Assembly: GCF_019880365.1 (NCBI RefSeq)
Contig: NZ_CP082271.1
Span: 3,658,001 to 3,722,000 of the forward strand
DNA length: 64,000 nucleotides
Reading direction: 5' to 3'
Source of the DNA: Pseudomonas sp. DNDY-54
Lineage (GTDB): Bacteria > Pseudomonadota > Gammaproteobacteria > Pseudomonadales > Pseudomonadaceae
The notes beneath the pieces were generated by a model that made no database searches, was not told the origin of the DNA, and saw nothing but the letters and a program-made list of their open reading frames with translations. The position numbers were made by a program, and so were the translations under genes. This document shows positions 43,574 to 51,337 of this stretch, piece by piece (positions within the stretch are counted from its first letter, which is position 1; each line of letters starts with the position of its first letter).

Positions 43574-44188
43574 ATGAACACCCAACCCCTGCGCGTCGGG
43601 ATCGGCGGTCCGGTCGGTTCCGGCAAGACCGCCCTGACCCTCGCCCTGTGCCTGGCGCTGCGTGATCGCTACAACCTCGCCGTGGTGACCAACGACATCT
43701 ATACCCAGGAAGACGCCCAGTTCCTGGTACGCAACGAGGCCCTGGCGCCGGAGCGAATCATCGGCGTCGAGACCGGTGGCTGCCCGCACACGGCGATCCG
43801 CGAGGATGCCTCGATCAACCTCGAAGCCGTCGAGCAGCTCAATCGTCGCTTCCCGGGGCTGGATCTGATCATCGTCGAATCCGGCGGCGACAACCTTTCC
43901 GCGACGTTCAGCCCGGAGCTGTCGGACCTGACCCTCTACGTGATCGACGTATCGGCCGGCGACAAGCTGCCCCGCAAGGGCGGACCGGGCATCTGCAAGT
44001 CCGATCTGCTGGTGATCAACAAGGTCGACCTGGCGCCCATGGTCGGCGCCTCGTTGGAAGTCATGGATCGCGACACCCGCAAGATGCGCGGCGACAAACC
44101 CTTCGTGTTCAGCAATCAGAAGGTTGGCCAGGGCCTCGACGAGATCATCGCCTTCATCGAAAAACAGGGAATGCTCAGCGCTGCCTGA
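43574..44188 (+). CDS. ureG: Urease accessory GTPase UreG
   Basis: UreG is the SIMIBI-class GTPase that powers nickel insertion into urease. The 204-residue protein has the P-loop GPVGSGKT (residues 12-19), the nickel-binding CPH motif within ETGGCPHTAIREDAS, the switch/Walker B region LDLIIVESGGDNL, and the guanine-specificity motif NKVD. GAGGAGA precedes ATG 43574; the frame is also open to a TTG at 43559. It is followed 29 bases later by ureJ. Confidence 0.97.
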   Translation: MNTQPLRVGIGGPVGSGKTALTLALCLALRDRYNLAVVTNDIYTQEDAQFLVRNEALAPERIIGVETGGCPHTAIREDASINLEAVEQLNRRFPGLDLIIVESGGDNLSATFSPELSDLTLYVIDVSAGDKLPRKGGPGICKSDLLVINKVDLAPMVGASLEVMDRDTRKMRGDKPFVFSNQKVGQGLDEIIAFIEKQGMLSAA

Positions 44189-44217
44189 TCGCCCATCCGC
44201 CCATAGAGGAATCCGAA

Positions 44218-44790
44218 ATGAACCCGCGCAAACCGCTGCTTACCGCCGCCCTGTTGCTGAGCCCTGCCTTGGCCTTCGCCCATCCCGGCCATGATCACGC
44301 TGGCCTGATGTCCGGCATCGCTCACCCTATCTTCGGCCTTGACCATCTGCTGGCGATGCTGGCCGTCGGCCTCTGGGCGGCGCAGCAGCAGGGCAGCGCG
44401 CGCTGGTTGTTGCCGCTGACCTTCGTCGCCACCATGCTCGTCGGCGGGCTGCTCGGCTTCGCCGGCATTGAAATGCCGCTGATGGAAACCGGCATCGCCG
44501 GCTCGGTACTGGCGCTTGGGCTGCTAGTAGCGTTGGCGGTGAGTCCACCGCTGGCCGTTGCGGCTGGATTGACCGCGCTGTTTGCCCTCAGCCATGGCGT
44601 GGCCCATGGTCTGGAACTGCCAGCGCTGTCCAGCCCTTGGGGTTATGCCGCTGGCTTCGTCGCTGCCACCGCCGCGCTGCATGGCATCGGTTACGCCATC
44701 GCTCGCAACCTGCCGCAACTCGCCATGCCCCTGGTACGCATTGCAGGCGGTGCGTCTGCGTTGGCTGGTGCCTGGTTGCTCATGGCCTGA
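44218..44790 (+). CDS. ureJ: HupE/UreJ-family metal permease
   Basis: A membrane protein of 190 residues in the HupE/UreJ family, thought to move nickel across the inner membrane for urease or hydrogenase. It starts with a signal-like segment followed by the histidine signature HPGHDH, and the second conserved motif GLDHLLAMLAVGLWA lies in the first membrane helix; about six helices follow. It sits directly after ureG, consistent with nickel supply for urease. Confidence 0.9.
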   Translation: MNPRKPLLTAALLLSPALAFAHPGHDHAGLMSGIAHPIFGLDHLLAMLAVGLWAAQQQGSARWLLPLTFVATMLVGGLLGFAGIEMPLMETGIAGSVLALGLLVALAVSPPLAVAAGLTALFALSHGVAHGLELPALSSPWGYAAGFVAATAALHGIGYAIARNLPQLAMPLVRIAGGASALAGAWLLMA

Positions 44791-44917
44791 ATCCGACACA
44801 AACCGAAACATTCACGGAACCTGAGCGCATCCTGAGACCCAAAAGTTGAGTCACGCCGCCGATTGCGATTGCATTCGGTGGCGCCTCACTCACCAATCTT
44901 CAGGGAGCAAGCGCCAC

Positions 44918-45289
44918 GTGTCCGGATCCCCTCACGCCCGCGGCTTCGCCTATTGGGCACTGAAAGTCTTCTCCATCATCGTCGCCCTGTTCGGGCTCGC
45001 CCTTGCCGCTGGCGGCGTCTGGCTCATCACCCTTGGCGGTTCCTGGTACTACCTCATTGCCGGAGCCGGCATGCTGATCTCTGGCGTGCTGCTGTTCATG
45101 CAGCGCATCAGTGGCGTCTTGCTCTACTGGCTGGTGTTTATCGGCACTCTGATATGGGCGATCTGGGAGGTCGGCCTCGACCCCTGGGCGCTGATGCCAC
45201 GCGTGGTGGCGCTGGCCGTAATCGCCCTGCTCACGCTGGCGTTCATTCCGGTGCTGCGGCGCCACACTCGCAGGGAGGCGCACCCATGA
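44918..45289 (+). CDS. gcd: Membrane domain of PQQ-dependent glucose dehydrogenase (split ORF)
   Basis: A 123-residue protein with four membrane segments that matches the N-terminal anchor of membrane-bound glucose dehydrogenase: FSIIVALFGLALAAGGVWL, GSWYYLIAGAGMLISGVLL, then LVFIGTLIWAIWEVGLDPWA (hallmark of Gcd-type enzymes). In most bacteria this is fused to the catalytic domain (about 800 residues in total), but here a stop ends it and a new ATG overlaps as ATGA. GTG 44918 with AGGGAG upstream is chosen; the frame is open to a TTG at 44846. It is either a true two-gene enzyme or a single frameshift near 45270-45290. Confidence 0.8.
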   Translation: MSGSPHARGFAYWALKVFSIIVALFGLALAAGGVWLITLGGSWYYLIAGAGMLISGVLLFMQRISGVLLYWLVFIGTLIWAIWEVGLDPWALMPRVVALAVIALLTLAFIPVLRRHTRREAHP

Positions 45290-47358
45290 CCTATCTGATT
45301 CGACTCGTTGGCCTGCTGAGCCTGGCCTGGCTGCCCCTCGGCCATGCCCAGACGACCGCGGCGGACCCTTCACTCGAGCCCGCCACCACTGTATCGCCGG
45401 GAATGGCGGGTGCCGAACCCGAACCGGCCGACTGGACTACCTACGGACGCAACAATGCAGCCACGCGCTACTCGCCGCTGGAGTTGATCAACCGCGACAA
45501 CGTCGTCGATCTCAAGCCGGTCTGGGGCTATCGCACTGGCAACCTGCCCGAGCAGTCAGTGGTCGACAAGAAGTGGGCACCGGAAACCACGCCGCTCAAG
45601 GTCGGTGACAACCTCTACCTGTGCGATGCGCTGAATGTGTTGATATCGCTGGATGCCAGCAGCGGACGTGAGCGCTGGCGCTACGACCCGGAGGTTTCGA
45701 CCGACCATATTCCCTATTCAGCCACCTGCCGTGGCGTGAGCTACTACGAGGTGCCGGATGCGCCCGATGACGCGGCCTGCAAGCGCCGTATCATCGAGGG
45801 CACACTCGACGCCGAGCTGGTCGCGGTGGATGCCGACACCGGGATGCCCTGCTCCGACTTCGGCGATGCCGGGCATGTCGATCTGATGGAAGGCATGGGC
45901 GACTCCGTACCCGGCTACATCGCAGTGACATCACCACCAACCATCGTTCGCGGAGTCGCCGTGGTCGGGCATCAGGTGCTCGACGGGCAAAAGGAAGACG
46001 CGCCGTCCGGCGTCATCCGCGGCTACGACGCAGCCACCGGTGAGCTGGCCTGGGCCTGGGACATGGGCCGCCCTGGCGAGACCGGGTTACCCGAAGGGGA
46101 TGATGTCTACACCCGGGGCACCCCCAACGCCTGGACGATCTTCTCCGGCGACGAGAACCTCGGCCTGGTCTACGTGCCGATGGGCAACTCGTCGGTTGAT
46201 TACTGGAGCGGCAATCGTCGTGAGTTCGAGAAACCCTACTCGACCGCGCTGGTAGCTCTGGACGTTACCGACGGATCAGTGCGCTGGGTGTTTCAGACCG
46301 TGCATAACGATGTCTGGGACTATGACCTCGGGTCTCAGGGCAGCCTGATCGACTTTCCGGTCGGCGAGGGGCGCACAGCTCCAGCGGTGGTGCTGCCCAC
46401 CAAGACGGGGGACATCTATGTCCTCGACCGCCGCACCGGCGAGCCACTGACGCCTGTCGAGGAACGCCCGGTGCCGGCCAGCCCGCTGCCTGATGAAACG
46501 CTGTCGCCGACGCAACCGTTCTCGGCAGGCATGCCGTCGATGCCGCGCGAGCCGCTGACCGAGAGCGATGCCTGGGGTGTCACACCGCTGGACCAGCTCT
46601 GGTGCCGGATCCAGTTCAAGCGCGCCAATTATGAGGGCATGTACACACCGCCGAGCGTGGACAGACGTTTCCTGCAATGGCCAGGCTATAACGGCGGTAA
46701 CGACTGGGGCAGCGCCGCGGTTAACACCGACCGCAACATCCTGGTGCTGAACTACAACCACATCGCCATGCATGACCAACTCATCCCGCGCGACAAGGCC
46801 GACGAGCGCGGCATGGTCCCGCTCGGCCTACCGGGCGGCAGCACCTCGTCCGGCGGCTCGGTACCCCAGGCGGGGGCGCCCTATGCCGTGTCCATCCAGG
46901 CCTGGCGCAACAGCCTGACAGGCGTGCCCTGCTCACGTCCGCCGTTTGGCGGCATCATGGCCATCGACCTCAATACCCGCGAGGTGCTGTGGAACGAACC
47001 GCTGGGCACCGCGCGCCGCAACGGGCCGTTCGGCATCTCGTCGCATCTACCGGTAACGGTCGGCACGCCGAACAACGGTGGACCGGTGATCACCGCGGGC
47101 GGCCTGATCTTCATCGCTGCGGCGACTGACAACCTCATCCGCGCGATCGACATCGATACCGGCGAAGTGCTGTGGGAGGACGTGCTGCCCGCCGGAGGCC
47201 AGGCAACACCGATGACTTACGAGGTCGACGGGCGTCAGTACCTGGTGATCGTCGCGGGCGGCCATCACTTCATGGAGACGCCGCCGGGCGACTATGTAAT
47301 CGCCTACAGCCTGCCCGGCAAAGGCGACCCCAAACTGCCGGACTTCCTGAAAGACTGA
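45286..47358 (+). CDS. gcd: PQQ-dependent glucose dehydrogenase, catalytic part (split ORF)
   Basis: Periplasmic quinoprotein of 690 residues that oxidises glucose (or a related sugar) to gluconolactone and passes electrons to ubiquinone. It has the eight-bladed propeller typical of Gcd, with VFQTVHNDVWDYDLGSQ, GGNDWGSAAVN, TVGTPNNGGPVITAGGLIF and the closing LPAGGQATPMTY. The N-terminus TYLIRLVGLLSLAWLPLGHAQ looks like either a signal peptide or the fifth membrane helix of a normal Gcd. The strong AGGGAGG site before ATG 45286 supports independent initiation; the frame is also open upstream to 44863. Together with the previous ORF it rebuilds one full-length enzyme. Confidence 0.9.
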   Translation: MTYLIRLVGLLSLAWLPLGHAQTTAADPSLEPATTVSPGMAGAEPEPADWTTYGRNNAATRYSPLELINRDNVVDLKPVWGYRTGNLPEQSVVDKKWAPETTPLKVGDNLYLCDALNVLISLDASSGRERWRYDPEVSTDHIPYSATCRGVSYYEVPDAPDDAACKRRIIEGTLDAELVAVDADTGMPCSDFGDAGHVDLMEGMGDSVPGYIAVTSPPTIVRGVAVVGHQVLDGQKEDAPSGVIRGYDAATGELAWAWDMGRPGETGLPEGDDVYTRGTPNAWTIFSGDENLGLVYVPMGNSSVDYWSGNRREFEKPYSTALVALDVTDGSVRWVFQTVHNDVWDYDLGSQGSLIDFPVGEGRTAPAVVLPTKTGDIYVLDRRTGEPLTPVEERPVPASPLPDETLSPTQPFSAGMPSMPREPLTESDAWGVTPLDQLWCRIQFKRANYEGMYTPPSVDRRFLQWPGYNGGNDWGSAAVNTDRNILVLNYNHIAMHDQLIPRDKADERGMVPLGLPGGSTSSGGSVPQAGAPYAVSIQAWRNSLTGVPCSRPPFGGIMAIDLNTREVLWNEPLGTARRNGPFGISSHLPVTVGTPNNGGPVITAGGLIFIAAATDNLIRAIDIDTGEVLWEDVLPAGGQATPMTYEVDGRQYLVIVAGGHHFMETPPGDYVIAYSLPGKGDPKLPDFLKD

Positions 47359-47369
47359 GCGTCTCGGCA

Positions 47370-47398
47370 AGCCGCCATCCGTTACCGGAACGGCGGCT
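47370..47398. terminator. Hairpin between convergent gcd and amn genes
   Basis: AGCCGCC and GGCGGCT pair at the ends, with TCCG and CGGA pairing inside, forming a long interrupted stem that overlaps the end of amn. There is no T-run on either strand, so termination would be weak. Its place between two converging genes fits a two-way barrier. Confidence 0.35.
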
Positions 47399-48854
47399 CG
47401 TCGAAGCTGCGCAGCTTGCGCGAGTGCAAGGAGTTCAGCTGCGTGCGCAAGAGGTCGAGCGCAGCGATGCCGATCTTCAAGTGCTGGGTCACGGCGCGCT
47501 CGTAAAAGGCGTTGGCCGAGCCCGGCAGCTTGATCTCACTGTGCAGCGGCTTGTCCGAGACGCAGAGTAGCGTCCCGTAGGGCACCCGCAGGCGATAGCC
47601 TTGGGCGGCGATGGTGCCGCTTTCCATGTCCACCGCGACGGCACGTGACAGGTTGATCAGCGGCCGCTCCTGGGCCCAACGCAGTTCCCAGTTGCGGTCG
47701 TCGTAGGTCAGCACGGTGCCGGTGCGCAGCCGCTTCTTCAACGCCTCGCCCTTGTCACCAGTGATTTGCGCTGCGGCTTCCTGCAGCGCCTGCTGCACTT
47801 CCGCCAGCGCCGGCAGCGGGATGTGCGGCGGCAGCACGCGATCGAGAATGCCGTCGCGGCGCATGTAGGCGTGAGCAAGCACGTAGTCACCGATGGACTG
47901 CGACTGACGCAGCCCGCCGCAGTGGCCGATCATCAGCCAGCAGTGCGGACGCAATACCGCTAGGTGATCGGTGATGTTCTTGGCGTTCGAAGGGCCGACC
48001 CCGATATTGACCAGGGTGACGCCATCGCCATCCTCAGCTTGCAGGTGGTAGGCCGGCATCTGGTAGCGGTGCCAGAGCACCCCGCCGATGATCGCCTGGG
48101 CTTCGCCCTCCTCCATGCCGCGCTCGATGATGATGTTGCCCGGCAGCACCATGCGTACGAAGCGGGTGTCGTCGCGCAGCATGTCGAGGCCGTGGCGGAT
48201 GAACTGATCGACGTAGCGGTGATAGTTGGTCAGCAGAATCCACGGCTGCACGTGCCGCCAATCGCTGCCCGTGTAATGCACCAGCCGGCGCAGGGAAAAG
48301 TCCACCCGCGCACCGTCGAAGAGCGCCAGGGGGTAAGGATCGGCATGCTCCCAGTCATACAGGCCGTCGGCGATGTCGTCGGTGGCCGCGGACAGATCGG
48401 TACTCGGGAACACGCGCGCCAGCTCGGCTGCGGTCACGCCCGTGCCGGCCAGCTCGTCGCCCTGCTCGATCACATAGGGGTAGGGAATGTTGCGGTCACT
48501 GATGCCCACCTCGACCTTTACCGCGAAGTCGTTGATCAACGGCCGCAGCTGATCCAGGAGGTAACTCCGGAAGGCTGCCGGATGGGTGACGGTGACGCTG
48601 TACACGCCCGGAGCCTGGACCTTGGCATAGGCGCGGGTGGAGGCCGGCACTTCGCCATGGCAGGCGTAGGTCAGCCGTAGTTCAGGATAGTGAAAGAGTG
48701 CCCGCTCGGCGGCGTCAGGCTCTTCGCGCGTCGTAACGTAGCGCTTGAGCGCCTGGTTCAATGCGCGCGTGGCCTGCTGATGCAGCTCGGCAAGGTGGTC
48801 CACGGCTGCTTCAGCGTTGGTGGCAATGCGAAAGGTCTCGCCTGCTGGATTCAT
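47382..48854 (-). CDS. amn: AMP nucleosidase
   Basis: Amn splits AMP into adenine and ribose 5-phosphate and helps set the adenylate pool. The 490-residue protein has the N-terminal Amn-specific domain and a C-terminal nucleoside phosphorylase-like domain with VGPSNAKNITDHLAVLRPH, GHCGGLR and AVDMESGTIAAQGYR. Length is close to the E. coli enzyme (484). ATG 48854 follows AAGGAAA on the minus strand; GTG 48881 lies nine codons upstream. In P. aeruginosa the gene (PA3970) sits near the acyl-CoA dehydrogenase and ladS, as here. Confidence 0.96.
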   Translation of the reverse strand: MNPAGETFRIATNAEAAVDHLAELHQQATRALNQALKRYVTTREEPDAAERALFHYPELRLTYACHGEVPASTRAYAKVQAPGVYSVTVTHPAAFRSYLLDQLRPLINDFAVKVEVGISDRNIPYPYVIEQGDELAGTGVTAAELARVFPSTDLSAATDDIADGLYDWEHADPYPLALFDGARVDFSLRRLVHYTGSDWRHVQPWILLTNYHRYVDQFIRHGLDMLRDDTRFVRMVLPGNIIIERGMEEGEAQAIIGGVLWHRYQMPAYHLQAEDGDGVTLVNIGVGPSNAKNITDHLAVLRPHCWLMIGHCGGLRQSQSIGDYVLAHAYMRRDGILDRVLPPHIPLPALAEVQQALQEAAAQITGDKGEALKKRLRTGTVLTYDDRNWELRWAQERPLINLSRAVAVDMESGTIAAQGYRLRVPYGTLLCVSDKPLHSEIKLPGSANAFYERAVTQHLKIGIAALDLLRTQLNSLHSRKLRSFDEPPFR

Positions 48855-48936
48855 GGTGGGTTTCCTTGTCTGTTCGTTCACAACATCTTGCCTATGGTTC
48901 GATGACAGCGGTAGCGCCGGTTTGGTGCATTAAGGA

Positions 48937-50268
48937 TTAAACGCCGCATCGCCTAGCGACCGCCTCCAACCGCGCCTTCAGCACCGCCAGACTCGGCGCC
49001 GCGGTGAGGCTCAGGCGCAACGCGTGGGGCGCGGCATGGCCCACAGCGAAGACGTCAGCGGTTGCCGCTTCGATTCCAGAATCGCGGCACAGGGCCTCGA
49101 GATCCAGACCATCGGGCAGCGCCAGCCACCGATGCGGCGACGCGGTAGTCCGTGTCGAGCCAAGCAGTTTCTGCGCCAGCCGCCAGCGGCGCGTTACCTG
49201 TTCACGCTGCCAACGCAACCGACGCGCCGCCGTACCGTCTTCCAGCCACTCGCAGCCAATGCGCAGGCACAGCGGCGAAAGCGCCCAACTGGTCGCCTGA
49301 GCCTCGGGGTCAATACGCGACAACCAGACTTTTGCCCCGGCGATGAAGCCCAGCCGCAAGCCCGGCGCGACCGTCTTCGACAAGCTGCTGATCAATAACG
49401 TGCGCTCAGGCAGGGCCGACGCCAGCGACGGCTCTTCCCCCAGCGCACCGTAGACATCGTCTTCGATGATCAACAGCCCATGCCGACGCGCCACGACGGC
49501 AATTTCTTCGCGCCGGCGGGCGTTCATGCTGACCGCGGTGGGGTTCTGCAGGCACGGCGTGAGCACGGTCACACGCGCCGATGTGGCGCGGGCCAGCCGA
49601 TCCAGATCGTCAGGAAGAATGCCGTGCTCGTCCATGGCCACGCCATGCAACGGCAAGCGAAGTTGACGCCCGGCCGCTTTGATTCCCGGCGAGGTCAACG
49701 CTTCAACCAACACCGGCTCGCCCGGCTCGCACAACCCCAGCAGTGCGGCAAACACGCCTTGCTGCGCCCCGGCACAAAGCAATACCTGCTCGGGTGGCAG
49801 CTCTAGTCCCCGACCGTACAGCCAGCCACTCACCGCCAGCTGACCACGCTCCAGCATGCGTGCCGAAGGATAGCCTTGCAGGCCGGCCAACTCACCCGAC
49901 GCACACAGCGCGGCCATGCTTCGCTGCAGATCGTCATCATCCGGGTCGAGTACCGGCAGATTGGTCGACAGATCGACCCGCTCCGGATGCGCGTCAGGCA
50001 GCTTCAGCCGGAACAGACTCGCCTCGCGGCTGCTGGCCAACACATAGGTACCGCGTCCTACCTCGCCGCCGACCAGATGTCGGCGCGCGGCTTCGCGATA
50101 GGCCTGCATCGCCGTACTCGGGTTGAGGCCCAGTGCCCAGGCCAGCCGACGCTGCGGAGGCAACCGATCACCTGGCATGAGCTCACCGCGCGAAATGGCC
50201 GAGGCGATGGCATCGACCAGCGCCAGGTAACGCGGCCGACTATTGGGTTCGAGTTGGGGTAACCACAT
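48937..50268 (-). CDS. MocR-type regulator (GntR helix-turn-helix fused to aminotransferase-like domain)
   Basis: A 443-residue PLP-binding transcription regulator. Residues 1-75 are a GntR winged helix (DAIASAISRGELMPGDRLPPQ, then LGLNPSTAMQAYREA). Residues 90-440 are a type-I aminotransferase fold with the PLP-lysine region LISSLSKTVAPGLRLG. MocR proteins usually sense PLP or an amino acid and regulate a divergent gene. The adjacent divergent gene encodes a PLP-dependent dehydratase, so it is the natural target. ATG 50268 gives a proper start for the DNA-binding domain. Confidence 0.92.
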   Translation of the reverse strand: MWLPQLEPNSRPRYLALVDAIASAISRGELMPGDRLPPQRRLAWALGLNPSTAMQAYREAARRHLVGGEVGRGTYVLASSREASLFRLKLPDAHPERVDLSTNLPVLDPDDDDLQRSMAALCASGELAGLQGYPSARMLERGQLAVSGWLYGRGLELPPEQVLLCAGAQQGVFAALLGLCEPGEPVLVEALTSPGIKAAGRQLRLPLHGVAMDEHGILPDDLDRLARATSARVTVLTPCLQNPTAVSMNARRREEIAVVARRHGLLIIEDDVYGALGEEPSLASALPERTLLISSLSKTVAPGLRLGFIAGAKVWLSRIDPEAQATSWALSPLCLRIGCEWLEDGTAARRLRWQREQVTRRWRLAQKLLGSTRTTASPHRWLALPDGLDLEALCRDSGIEAATADVFAVGHAAPHALRLSLTAAPSLAVLKARLEAVARRCGV

Positions 50269-50347
50269 TGTCTGCCATGCAATATATAGATTTACCCATA
50301 CAATGCGCGCGCCTAGGATCAAGGTCAAACTCGTCTAGGAGCGTCCG

Positions 50348-51337
50348 ATGTTCGATCTCGATGCATTGCGCCAGGCCGCCGAGCTTATCCACCAGAGCGT
50401 ACCGCCCACACCGCAACACCAATGGCCATTGCTGGCTCAACGGCTGGGCTGCGACGTCTGGGTGAAGCATGAAAATCACACGCCGGCCGGCGCATTCAAG
50501 GTGCGCGGCGGCGTGCTGTATGTAAGCGAACTGCTCAAGCGCGAACCCCAACTGCACGGGCTGATCACCGCAACGCGAGGCAATCACGGGATCAGCCTGG
50601 CGATGGCGGCACGCAGGGCCGGCTTGCGCCTGCAGATCCTGGTTCCCGAGGGGAATTCGCTTGAGAAAAACGCGGCCATGCGCGCCTGCGGAGCCGAGGT
50701 GATCGAGTATGGTCGCGACTTCGATACCGCGCGCCAGCGAGCCGCCGAATTGGCCGAAACGAACGGCTGGCACTTCGTGCCTTCGTTGCATCCGGATCTG
50801 ATTCGGGGCGTCGCGACCTATGCGCTGGAGCTGCTGGAAGCCGTGCCCGATCTGCGTCGAGTCTACGTGCCCATCGGCATGGGGTCTGGCATCTGCGGGG
50901 TGATACGAACCCGCGATCTACTCGGTCTGGATACCGAAATCATCGGCGTGGTGTCCAGCGCTGCCGATGCCTACGCGCAGAGCGTTGAACAGGGCCGTAT
51001 TGTCTGCACCGAGACGGCCAATACATTCGCCGATGGCATGGCCTGCCGCATCCCAGCACCCGAGGCACTTGAAATCATCCGCCAAGGCGCAGCGCGCATC
51101 GTCCGGGTCGACGATGCCGAGATCCGTCAGGCCATCGTTGCGCTGCATGAAGACACCCACAACCTCGCCGAAGGTGCGGGCGCCGCCGCGCTGGCAGCCG
51201 CCATGCAGGAGAAAGACCGCAATCATGGCGAACGCATCGCCGTGATACTCAGCGGCGCGAATATCGACCGGCAAGTGCTGGCACGCATCCTGGCCGAACG
51301 CGCTGGCAGCACGGCCGAGCCGAATGATGAGCGCTAG
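50348..51337 (+). CDS. PLP-dependent threonine/serine dehydratase-family enzyme
   Basis: A 329-residue fold-type II PLP enzyme with the lysine motif NHTPAGAFKVRGG (K51) and the phosphate-binding loop PIGMGSGICGV. ATRGNHGISLAMAA is the substrate-binding loop. It lacks the C-terminal ACT regulatory domain of biosynthetic IlvA, so it resembles catabolic threonine or hydroxyaspartate dehydratases. CTAGGAG precedes ATG 50348. It is divergent from the MocR gene (79-base gap) and converges on the AidB-type gene, sharing the four bases CTAG as both stop codons. Confidence 0.88.
   Translation: MFDLDALRQAAELIHQSVPPTPQHQWPLLAQRLGCDVWVKHENHTPAGAFKVRGGVLYVSELLKREPQLHGLITATRGNHGISLAMAARRAGLRLQILVPEGNSLEKNAAMRACGAEVIEYGRDFDTARQRAAELAETNGWHFVPSLHPDLIRGVATYALELLEAVPDLRRVYVPIGMGSGICGVIRTRDLLGLDTEIIGVVSSAADAYAQSVEQGRIVCTETANTFADGMACRIPAPEALEIIRQGAARIVRVDDAEIRQAIVALHEDTHNLAEGAGAAALAAAMQEKDRNHGERIAVILSGANIDRQVLARILAERAGSTAEPNDER

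Noticed and set aside
43252..43665. A 137-codon frame spanning the ureF-ureG spacer
   Set aside because: It runs out of frame into ureG, contains the terminator hairpin, and its product has no protein-like pattern.
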